This document shows, piece after piece, positions 27,187 through 34,508 of a DNA stretch of 64,000 nt (the first letter of the stretch is position 1; the number at the start of each line of letters is the position of its first letter). This DNA is from Aliamphritea hakodatensis (GTDB lineage Bacteria > Pseudomonadota > Gammaproteobacteria > Pseudomonadales > Balneatricaceae). Made by a program: the position numbers and the translations under genes. Where the stretch lies: the NCBI RefSeq assembly GCF_024347195.1, contig NZ_AP025281.1:992001-1056000 (forward strand). The letters are read 5' to 3'. The notes under the pieces were generated by a model, which was not told the DNA's origin, made no database searches, and saw only the letters and a program-made list of their open reading frames with translations.

Positions 27187-28185
27187 GTGAAACGGAATAT
27201 ATTACGCGCCTGTACAGGCATAGGGGTTAGCTGCTTACTGGCAGTGTCAGGCACTTCAGTAGCCAAAACGGCTGAGAATTATACACAGCGGCCGGAAGCG
27301 CAGGCCCTGATCAGTGAACTGGTTGAACAGGGGTTTTCCAAAGCGGAACTGGAACAGGTGCTGGATCAGGCTAAAAAGCAGAAGAGCATTCTTAAAGCGA
27401 TGTCCCGTCCGGCGGAAAAACGCCTGACCTGGGGGGAATACCGCAAGCTCTTCCTGACCAAAAAACGTATCAGCCAGGGGCTGAAATTCTGGCAGGAAAA
27501 CCGCCAGACGTTGCAAAAAGCTGAGCAGCAGTTTGGCGTACCGGCCGAAATCATTGTTGCGATCATCGGCATTGAAACCAGTTATGGCCGGATTACCGGT
27601 AACTACCGGGTGGTCGATGCGCTGGCTACGTTAGGCTTTGATTATCCCCGCCGGGCGGCTTTTTTCCGGGAGCAACTTAAAGAATATTTCCTGCTGACCC
27701 GGGCGGAAGGTGTTGATCCGTTATCCCTGAAAGGCTCTTATGCCGGTGCGATGGGGCTGGGTCAGTTTATTCCCAGCAGTTTTAACAGCTATGCGATCGA
27801 TTTTGATGGCGACAACAAAAAGGACATCTGGAATAATCCTACAGATGCCATCGGCAGTGTGGCCAATTATTTTGCCGAACATGGCTGGAAAAATGGCGGC
27901 ACGGTACGGATTAAAGCCATTGCGCCGGCAACTGCCGAGCAGGACTGGTTTAACGACGGTTTAAAGCCCAAGCTGAATATGGCGCAGTGGCGTGCCAGAG
28001 ATTTCAGCAGTGCTGCGGAACTTGATGATGCTGAAATGGTCAGTCTAATGCGGCTTGAAAAGGACGGTAAGTATCAGGACTGGTTCGGGCTACATAATTT
28101 TTATGTAATAACCCGTTATAACCACAGCCGTCTGTATGCTTCGGCGGTGTTTGAGTTAAGTGCTGCGCTGAAGGCTAAGCGATAA
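27187..28185 (+). CDS. mltB: Membrane-bound lytic murein transglycosylase B
   Basis: This 332-residue exported transglycosylase cleaves peptidoglycan to 1,6-anhydromuropeptides. It has an N-terminal signal region (hydrophobic core about 8-24), the catalytic Glu in IIGIETSYGRITGNYRV, and the MltB blocks YAGAMGLGQFIPSSF and SVANYFAEHGW. No lipobox with Cys before the mature part is clear (GVSCLLAVS has a Cys but a poor lipobox), so it may be soluble. GTG start. It stands between rodA and rlpA as in Pseudomonas. Confidence 0.9.
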   Translation: MKRNILRACTGIGVSCLLAVSGTSVAKTAENYTQRPEAQALISELVEQGFSKAELEQVLDQAKKQKSILKAMSRPAEKRLTWGEYRKLFLTKKRISQGLKFWQENRQTLQKAEQQFGVPAEIIVAIIGIETSYGRITGNYRVVDALATLGFDYPRRAAFFREQLKEYFLLTRAEGVDPLSLKGSYAGAMGLGQFIPSSFNSYAIDFDGDNKKDIWNNPTDAIGSVANYFAEHGWKNGGTVRIKAIAPATAEQDWFNDGLKPKLNMAQWRARDFSSAAELDDAEMVSLMRLEKDGKYQDWFGLHNFYVITRYNHSRLYASAVFELSAALKAKR

Positions 28186-28214
28186 GTTTAATTGCAACGG
28201 AAGAAGGCAAATAC

Positions 28215-29057
28215 ATGTTCAGAGCATTATTCGGTGGCATTTTGCTTATGCTGCTTGCAGGCTGTTCTTACCTGCCGGGCAGCGGTGGCAGTGACGGCGG
28301 TGGCCGTTACTCGATCAAACAGGACCGGCCGCCGGATGAAACCGATGTGGATGTGTCTAAAATTCCGAATGCTGTTCCTCGGGTAGAACCGAAAAGCCGT
28401 GGTGGCAACAAAAGCCGTTACGAAGTCTTTGGTAAAACCTATTATGTACTGCCTTCATCAGCAGGATATAAAGAACGGGGCATTGCTTCCTGGTACGGTA
28501 AAAAATTCCATGGTCATAAAACCTCAAATGGTGAGATTTATGACATGTTTGCCATGACGGCTGCCCATAAGTCATTACCTTTGCCGACCTATGTTCAGGT
28601 CACAAACCTGAAGAACAACCGTAAGATTATTGTGCGGGTGAATGACCGCGGGCCGTTCCATGAAGGGCGGATTATTGATCTTTCCTTTGTCGCAGCCAAA
28701 AAACTCGATATGCTGGGTGGCGGTGTTAGCCGGGTTGAAGTTGAAGCCATTGATCCGCGTACCTGGCAGAGTTCACGGGCGGTAGTGGCCGCGGGTCAGC
28801 CGGTGCAATCTCAGCAGGTAGGTAAAAAACGCTATCTGCAGGTGGGCGCGTTCAGCCTGCTGAGCAGTGCCGAACAGGCCACCCGGGAACTGAACGGGCT
28901 GTTTGGTAACATGCCGGTACGCATTGTGCCGCTGGCCAAAGGTGATCTGACCCTGTACCGGGTTCAGCTGGGCCCGGTGGATTCCGGTGCTAACCTGGCT
29001 GAAATTGTTTCCAAGGTAGAAGCTGCGGGCTATGCCCAGCCGCATCTGGTGGATTGA
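28215..29057 (+). CDS. rlpA: Septal-ring lytic transglycosylase RlpA, lipoprotein
   Basis: This 280-residue outer-membrane lipoprotein has the lipobox LLAGC (Cys about residue 16), a double-psi beta-barrel domain (GIASWYGKKFHGHKTSNGE, then VRVNDRGPFHEGRIIDLS) and a C-terminal SPOR domain (about 205-278) that binds denuded glycan at division sites. In Pseudomonas RlpA cleaves such glycans. The stop is followed by about 50 bases before dacC. Confidence 0.94.
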   Translation: MFRALFGGILLMLLAGCSYLPGSGGSDGGGRYSIKQDRPPDETDVDVSKIPNAVPRVEPKSRGGNKSRYEVFGKTYYVLPSSAGYKERGIASWYGKKFHGHKTSNGEIYDMFAMTAAHKSLPLPTYVQVTNLKNNRKIIVRVNDRGPFHEGRIIDLSFVAAKKLDMLGGGVSRVEVEAIDPRTWQSSRAVVAAGQPVQSQQVGKKRYLQVGAFSLLSSAEQATRELNGLFGNMPVRIVPLAKGDLTLYRVQLGPVDSGANLAEIVSKVEAAGYAQPHLVD

Positions 29058-29110
29058 GTAGCAACACAGGCTGCATGATATGCAGCGAAGAAAAGACAAC
29101 GATAAAGATA

Positions 29111-30268
29111 ATGATGATTTCCAGACTGTTTAAACCGTTTCTATTGCTGTTTATCGCCATTGTGGCTGCGCCGTTGCAAGCCGCAACACTGGTGCCGGCA
29201 CCACCTCAGATTGCTGCCCGTGCGTATATCGTGATGGATGCGGACACCGGTAAGGTGATACTGGCGTCCCGTGAAGATGAACGTTTCCCGCCTGCCAGCC
29301 TGACCAAGATGATGACCAGCTACATCGTCGAAGACGAGCTGACCAAGGGCAATATCAGCAAAACCGATCTGGTCCCTGTTTCTGTAAAAGCATGGCGTTC
29401 GCAGGGCTCGCGGATGTTTATCCAGGAAGGTACTCAGGTACTGCTCAGTGATCTGCTTAAAGGCATTATCATTCAATCGGGTAACGACGCCAGTGTCGCG
29501 GTAGCAGAATACATTGCCGGCAGTGAAGCGGCATTTGCTGACCTGATGAATCAGCACGCTGATTTGCTGGGGATGAGCAACAGTCAGTTTATGAACGCGA
29601 CAGGCTTACCGGCAGATGACCATTATTCATCTGCCCGTGATATGGCGATTCTGGCCCGCGCGATCATTAAGGATTTCCCGGAGCATTATGGTATCTACTC
29701 CGAAAAGTACTTTACCTACAACAAAATCCGCCAGCCGAACCGTAACAAGTTGCTGTGGCGGGATAACAGCGTTGACGGTTTAAAGACCGGCCATACGGAA
29801 GCCGCTGGCTATTGTCTGGTAGCGTCTGCCAAGCGTGACGGTATGCGGCTTATTTCCGTCGTGATGGGGACGACAAGTGAAGAAGCCCGCGCCCAGGAAA
29901 GCCAGAAGTTGCTGGCTTATGCCTTCCGTTATTTCCGTACCCATCAGCTGTATAAAGAAGGTGAGCGGTTACAAACCACGCAAGTGTGGGGCGGTAAGGT
30001 TGATCAGGTTGCGTTAGGGCCGGCGGCTGATCTTGCCGTCACTGTCGCGCGGGGTAAGAGTGATCAGCTGCAGGCAACGCTGGATCTGGACAATGTAATC
30101 GAAGCACCATTGAGCAAAGGTGATGTTTTCGGCAAGGTTCAGGTGAAGCTGGGTGATGAGCTGGTAGCAGAGGTACCGGTTGTCGCGCTGCAGGATGTTG
30201 AAGAAGCCGGTTTACTGAAGCGTATTTGGGATAAAATTGCTCTGTTCTTCTACAATCTGATCAATTAA
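29111..30268 (+). CDS. dacC: D-alanyl-D-alanine carboxypeptidase (PBP5/6 type)
   Basis: This 385-residue class C PBP trims the terminal D-Ala of the peptidoglycan stem peptide. It has a signal peptide (about 1-24), the Ser motif SLTK (about residue 63), SGN and KTG (about 225), a C-terminal PBP5_C domain and an amphipathic anchor (LLKRIWDKIALFFYNL). The ATG at 29111 is preferred since homologous signal peptides start there; a longer frame begins upstream. A D-amino acid aminotransferase gene follows. Confidence 0.93.
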   Translation: MMISRLFKPFLLLFIAIVAAPLQAATLVPAPPQIAARAYIVMDADTGKVILASREDERFPPASLTKMMTSYIVEDELTKGNISKTDLVPVSVKAWRSQGSRMFIQEGTQVLLSDLLKGIIIQSGNDASVAVAEYIAGSEAAFADLMNQHADLLGMSNSQFMNATGLPADDHYSSARDMAILARAIIKDFPEHYGIYSEKYFTYNKIRQPNRNKLLWRDNSVDGLKTGHTEAAGYCLVASAKRDGMRLISVVMGTTSEEARAQESQKLLAYAFRYFRTHQLYKEGERLQTTQVWGGKVDQVALGPAADLAVTVARGKSDQLQATLDLDNVIEAPLSKGDVFGKVQVKLGDELVAEVPVVALQDVEEAGLLKRIWDKIALFFYNLIN

Positions 30269-30294
30269 TCCCTGACGGATATCAGTCTGATACA

Positions 30295-30326
30295 AAACGC
30301 CCGTGCTGATTTCAGCACGGGCGTTT
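30295..30326 (+). terminator. Long perfect hairpin between dacC and the aminotransferase gene
   Basis: AAACGCCCGTGCTGA (30295-30309) and TCAGCACGGGCGTTT (30312-30326) are perfect complements with a two-base loop (fewer pairs will form). Only a short T run is present. It may partly terminate dacC or separate the two mRNAs. Confidence 0.5.
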
Positions 30327-30359
30327 ATGTTTGGGGCGAAGGGCATTAAAATAGCCGCC

Positions 30360-31211
30360 ATGGATATAGTGCATCTGAACGGGCAGTTGCTGCCCGCGGA
30401 CCAGGCCCAGATCTCGGTGTTCGACCGCGGATTTCTGTTTGGCGACAGTATTTACGAAGTCATCCCTTTTTATCAGAGTAAGGGGTTTCGGCTGGAGGAA
30501 CATATCCGGCGGCTGGAACACAGCCTGCGGGCTATTCAGATCCGTACAGACGTGGACTGGAGCAGCCTGTTAGACGCGCTGGTTGCTGCCAATGGTGGCG
30601 GTAATCTGTCAGTGTATCTGCAGGTTAGCCGTGGCGCGACGGAAGGGCGCAGCCATCAGTATGATGCCGACCTGACCCCGACAATATTCGCTTGCTGTAA
30701 ACCCATTAATGATATTTATGCGGATGGCCCTGATTCCGTTCAGGGAATTGCTGCTATCGTGACTGCAGACCTGCGCTGGCACCGCTGTGATATTAAGGCG
30801 ACCGGTTTACTGCCGAATATACTGGTGTTACAGCAAGCGCGGCAGGCCGATGCAGCAGAAGCTATCCTGATACGTGACGGCGTGCTGACAGAAGGTGCTT
30901 CCAGTAATCTTTTTATGGTGGAGAACGGGGTGCTGTATACACCGAAATCCAGTTCAGAGATTCTTGGCGGGGTGACCCGCGAACTGATTCTTCAGCTTGC
31001 TGATGAACAGGGGATACCCTGTCAGCAGGTTGATATTGAATATTCCCGCCTGCTGGCCGCCGATGAAGTGTGGATCAGCAGTTCAACCCGGGCGATTGTG
31101 CCGGTACTGAGTGTCGATGGACACACCATCGGCGATGGCAACAAGGGCCGCCTCTGGCAACAGATGTTTGAGCGTTTTATTCAGTTGCAACATCAGATGA
31201 TGCATGGCTGA
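30360..31211 (+). CDS. dat: Class IV PLP aminotransferase, probable D-amino acid aminotransferase
   Basis: This 283-residue PLP enzyme has FDRGFLFGDSIYEVIP at the start, the Schiff-base Lys in RCDIKATGLLPN (about residue 148) and LTEGASSNLFMV. D-alanine aminotransferase activity fits the location after dacC in many gammaproteobacteria, where it would recycle D-Ala to D-Glu. A branched-chain or ADC lyase role is less likely. The ATG at 30360 agrees with homologues; an upstream in-frame start lies in the hairpin region. Confidence 0.85.
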   Translation: MDIVHLNGQLLPADQAQISVFDRGFLFGDSIYEVIPFYQSKGFRLEEHIRRLEHSLRAIQIRTDVDWSSLLDALVAANGGGNLSVYLQVSRGATEGRSHQYDADLTPTIFACCKPINDIYADGPDSVQGIAAIVTADLRWHRCDIKATGLLPNILVLQQARQADAAEAILIRDGVLTEGASSNLFMVENGVLYTPKSSSEILGGVTRELILQLADEQGIPCQQVDIEYSRLLAADEVWISSSTRAIVPVLSVDGHTIGDGNKGRLWQQMFERFIQLQHQMMHG

Positions 31212-31242
31212 AAGTAACAGATTTATAACGAGAGACCTGACA

Positions 31243-31515
31243 ATGAGTGAACAAGAAGCTCCCAAGATAGAATTCCCCTGCGCCGACTACCCGGTTAAAA
31301 TTCTGGGTCGCAGTGCGCCGGACTATAAAGAGTTTGTACTGGACGTGGTACGTAAATATGACCCGGCGCTGGACGTTTCTAAAGTGGTTGAGCAGCCGAG
31401 CAAGAAGGGCAATTTCACGGCGATCCGTATTAAAATGACGGCAGCAAGCGCCGAAGCTCTGGAAGCCATGCATAAAGAATTTATGGCCAGTGGCCGTGTT
31501 CAGATGGTGATGTAA
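31243..31515 (+). CDS. ybeD: DUF493 (YbeD) family protein
   Basis: This 90-residue small cytoplasmic protein has the YbeD pattern: IEFPCADYPVKILG at the start and SKKGNFTAIRIKMTAASAEALEAMHKE. It has a ferredoxin-like fold and unknown function, and is conserved next to lipB. ATG at 31243 (MSEQE) is preferred over 31204 because it follows GAGAGAC and matches homologue lengths. The stop is three bases before lipB. Confidence 0.88.
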   Translation: MSEQEAPKIEFPCADYPVKILGRSAPDYKEFVLDVVRKYDPALDVSKVVEQPSKKGNFTAIRIKMTAASAEALEAMHKEFMASGRVQMVM

Positions 31516-31518
31516 GGC

Positions 31519-32205
31519 ATGGCTGAAACAACGGTTGCAGAGGCTGAGCAGCAGGACGCTTCGCCGCAGGCACTGATGATTCGGGAGCTGGGTCAGCAGG
31601 AGTATATGACCACCTGGCAAGCCATGCAGGATTTTACTGCCGGCAGAACAGCAGCAACTGTCGATGAAGTCTGGTTGCTGGAGCACAGTCCTGTTTACAC
31701 CCAGGGGCATGCCGGTAAAGCAGAACACGTGCTGAACCCGGGAGATATCCCCGTGATTCCGGTTGACCGGGGTGGCCAGGTCACCTATCACGGTCCGGGT
31801 CAACTGGTGGTATACATGCTGCTGAATATCCGCCGGAAAAAATTCGGCGTCCGTGAGCTGGTCGCCCGGATGGAAGCGAGTGTCATTGAGTTGCTGGCAC
31901 AACGTGGCATTGAAGCCTATGCCCGTAAAGATGCTCCCGGTGTTTATGTGGGTGATGCCAAAATTGCTGCACTGGGATTAAGAGTGCGCCGGGGCTGCTC
32001 GTTTCACGGGCTGGCATTCAACATTGATATGGACCTGGCACCTTTTGACCGGATAAACCCCTGCGGGTACGCCGGCATGGCTGTGACCAGTCTGGCCCGG
32101 TTACAGCCGGTTGCAGACCCGGCCGCTGTGCACCGTGAATTTCTTGATATTTTACTGGCGAAGCTGGACTACCAGCAGCTTAGCCATGCTACAACGATAA
32201 ACTGA
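31519..32205 (+). CDS. lipB: Octanoyl-ACP:protein octanoyltransferase
   Basis: This 228-residue enzyme moves octanoate from acyl carrier protein to lipoyl domains, the first step of lipoate assembly. It has the RGGQVTYHGPGQLVVY block, the lysine in DAKIAALGLRV and the catalytic Cys in NPCGYAGM. It is followed 15 bases later by lipA. Confidence 0.95.
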   Translation: MAETTVAEAEQQDASPQALMIRELGQQEYMTTWQAMQDFTAGRTAATVDEVWLLEHSPVYTQGHAGKAEHVLNPGDIPVIPVDRGGQVTYHGPGQLVVYMLLNIRRKKFGVRELVARMEASVIELLAQRGIEAYARKDAPGVYVGDAKIAALGLRVRRGCSFHGLAFNIDMDLAPFDRINPCGYAGMAVTSLARLQPVADPAAVHREFLDILLAKLDYQQLSHATTIN

Positions 32206-32220
32206 AGTGGATATATTGGC

Positions 32221-33195
32221 ATGACCGAACAGAGCAGCAAGCCGCAGCGCGCGCAAGCCGGAGTAAAGTTACGGGGTGCTGAGAAAGTTGCCCGCATTCC
32301 GGTGAAAATTATTCCCACCGAGCGGGACAAGATACTGCGTAAGCCGGAATGGCTGCGTATTAAGCTGGGTTCGACACCCAAGGTGCAGGGCATCAAGGAC
32401 AAGCTTCGCAAGCACAAACTGGCATCGGTATGCGAAGAAGCAAGTTGCCCGAATCTTGGGGAATGTTTCAGCCACGGCACGGCAACCTTCATGATCATGG
32501 GGGACATCTGTACCCGCCGCTGTCCGTTCTGTGATGTTGCCCATGGCCGTCCGAAAGCCTTGCCGGAGAATGAGCCGCAGGAACTGGCTGAAGCCATTGC
32601 CGATATGGGCCTGCGTTATGTGGTTATTACGTCTGTAGACCGTGATGACCTGCGCGACGGCGGTGCCGAACACTTTGTAAAGTGCATTCAGGAAACCCGT
32701 AAAAGCAGCCCCAATATTCAGGTAGAAACCCTGGTACCGGATTTCCGTGGCCGGATGGATGTTGCCCTGGATATTCTGAAAGACACTCCCCCGGATGTAT
32801 TCAACCATAACCTGGAAACCGTGCCGCGTCTGTACCGTCAGGTACGCCCGGGGGCAGATTACGCCTGGTCATTAAAACTGTTACAGCGTTTTAAAGCCGC
32901 CCGGCCGGAAGTGCGTACTAAGTCCGGTCTGATGGTGGGGCTGGGTGAGACCAAAGAAGAAATTCTTGAAGTGCTGAAAGATCTGCGCGCCCATGATGTG
33001 GATATGCTGACCATTGGTCAGTATCTGCAGCCAAGCCGTAACCACCTGCCGGTTGACCGCTATGTGACACCGGAAGAGTTTGACGACTATGCCGCGGAAG
33101 CCAAAGCCCTGGGCTTCAGCCATGTTGCCAGTGGTCCGCTGGTGCGTTCGTCTTATCATGCGGATCTTCAGGCGAAAGGCGAAAGCGTTTCCTGA
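32221..33195 (+). CDS. lipA: Lipoyl synthase
   Basis: This 324-residue radical SAM enzyme inserts two sulfurs into octanoyl groups. The auxiliary cluster ligands are in CEEASCPNLGECF and the radical SAM motif in CTRRCPFCDV. The C-terminal RSSYHA completes the auxiliary cluster site. A terminator follows; the accessory island begins just beyond, whereas in Pseudomonas holA is not far downstream. Confidence 0.97.
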   Translation: MTEQSSKPQRAQAGVKLRGAEKVARIPVKIIPTERDKILRKPEWLRIKLGSTPKVQGIKDKLRKHKLASVCEEASCPNLGECFSHGTATFMIMGDICTRRCPFCDVAHGRPKALPENEPQELAEAIADMGLRYVVITSVDRDDLRDGGAEHFVKCIQETRKSSPNIQVETLVPDFRGRMDVALDILKDTPPDVFNHNLETVPRLYRQVRPGADYAWSLKLLQRFKAARPEVRTKSGLMVGLGETKEEILEVLKDLRAHDVDMLTIGQYLQPSRNHLPVDRYVTPEEFDDYAAEAKALGFSHVASGPLVRSSYHADLQAKGESVS

Positions 33196-33218
33196 TTCCG
33201 CTGCTTTCATAAGCATAT

Positions 33219-33250
33219 AAATGCCGGCAATGTTTTAGCCGGCATTTTTG
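33219..33250 (+). terminator. Rho-independent terminator after lipA
   Basis: AAATGCCGGC/GCCGGCATTT forms a 10-bp stem followed by TT; it marks the left boundary of the island. Confidence 0.85.
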
Positions 33251-33682
33251 TATCAGCAGCCTATCCATTTTGTTTCGGTTCTGTCAGCGGAGAGGCTGAC
33301 TTTGAGCAGTTATACACAGAATCATTAGACAACCCTGTTAATAACCTTGTGGTAACTCGTCTGCGGCCCATCACTGCGCTTATCCACCGGGATGCTTAAA
33401 TTTCAGTCATATTTCTGATCCTGGAATTTTTTCTCTTCTTTCGATAATTCAGGCGCTTAACCGTGATTATTAGTTATCTCATGAGACTGTGATCTCAATG
33501 CGGAGTGTCTAGCTTCAATTGTGCTGCTGTATGTGGAAAGTAATCAAGCTTCAAGTTGTTTGAGGTCAAAGGTTGATGGGCAGCATTTCGCTAGACTGGA
33601 GATCAGTTAACTGATAAATAAGGTCTTATAGACAAAGAATTGGCAAAGGAGTAACTGCCAGTTTAATTTACATGGAAAAGGT
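33251..33682. other. AT-rich spacer at the left edge of the island
   Basis: No gene is supported. The spacer contains an element at 33309-33388 related to one at 46589-46640 (see repeat entry), then AT-rich sequence up to the first island gene. The promoter of the island operon should lie here, but no clear -35/-10 pair was identified. Confidence 0.5.
33309..33388. repeat. Degenerate copy of a TTATACACAG-containing element
   Basis: TTATACACAGAA (33310-33321) and ATAACCTTGTGGTAACTC (33341-33358) match the sequence near 46590-46640 in order and spacing. A TTATCCACC (33380-33388), one base from a DnaA box, follows. Function unknown. Confidence 0.5.
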
Positions 33683-34489
33683 ATGAATAAGGTCCCATTT
33701 GCATTACAAAAAGAAACCAATAAGTACGTTGGTGTTCATGAAGTTGAACGAGGTCTGAAATGCGAATGTATCTGCCCCTCTTGTAAAACCCCCCTCAGTG
33801 CTCGAAAAGGTAATGTAAATACTTGGCACTTCTCTCACGCTACACGTGGTACATCTGATCAAACAGATAAGGACTGTGAGTTTTCCTTTTTTGTTTCTGT
33901 TACTCAGATGGCGAAGCAAATCTTTGCCGAGTCTAAGACTGAAAAGCTTCACGTACCATCATATCTCTATGACGTTGAAGATCGTCATCCAATTCATCAG
34001 TGCCGAATAAGCCGTGAAATACTAATTACACCTGCTTCCGATATAGAGATTGGTGAATGTGTGATTGAAGGCAGAGTTGGTAGGCATCAAGCAGATGTTG
34101 TTATCCATGTTGGTACTTACCAATTGGTTGTTGGTTTGTCTCATAAGCATAAAGCTTTTCTTATAGATCCAGAGTTACTGGATGGAATTGAAACAGGAGT
34201 GATCAACATAGATCTGACTGGAACATTGAAGATTTTTTCAGAGATGAATGGTCAGACTGAGAAAAGTTTTAAGAGTCTTCTTCGTGAGTATTTATTGATA
34301 GAGCTTGATAGTAAGGAATGGCTTTACCATTCACGTCAAGATGCAATGATTACCAGGGCTCGAGAGTTGTTACTCAAAGAGCCTATCTATATTTCTGCGG
34401 CAGCTGCATTAAAAAGTAAGAGTGCAGAAAAGAGAGGTGACTTTATAGATAGAGCTTTGGATGGTTTTGAACTTAATCGTAAATTTTAA
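33683..34489 (+). CDS. CoiA-like protein with zinc finger and altered nuclease-fold domain
   Basis: This 268-residue protein opens the island operon. It has an N-terminal metal-binding site C-x2-C-x14-H-x2-H (CPSC 31-34, HFSH 49-52), as in competence protein CoiA and its relatives. Next is a restriction-endonuclease-like segment with RHQADVVIH (Asp138), matching the family's R-x-A-D-V, but the following strand reads QLVVGLSHKHK where active members have an acidic residue and Gln (typically IEIQ). The nuclease may therefore be inactive or diverged. A C-terminal helical part follows. AT-rich codon use differs from the flanks. The TerB-domain gene follows 19 bases on. Function is inferred from context. 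Confidence 0.6.
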   Translation: MNKVPFALQKETNKYVGVHEVERGLKCECICPSCKTPLSARKGNVNTWHFSHATRGTSDQTDKDCEFSFFVSVTQMAKQIFAESKTEKLHVPSYLYDVEDRHPIHQCRISREILITPASDIEIGECVIEGRVGRHQADVVIHVGTYQLVVGLSHKHKAFLIDPELLDGIETGVINIDLTGTLKIFSEMNGQTEKSFKSLLREYLLIELDSKEWLYHSRQDAMITRARELLLKEPIYISAAAALKSKSAEKRGDFIDRALDGFELNRKF

Positions 34490-34508
34490 TTAATATTTGG
34501 AGATTTGC

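Noticed and set aside
33310..33388. oriC or DnaA-box origin
   Set aside because: Two or three DnaA-like words occur, but dnaA, dnaN or gidA are not near and no AT-rich unwinding region with a box array is seen.
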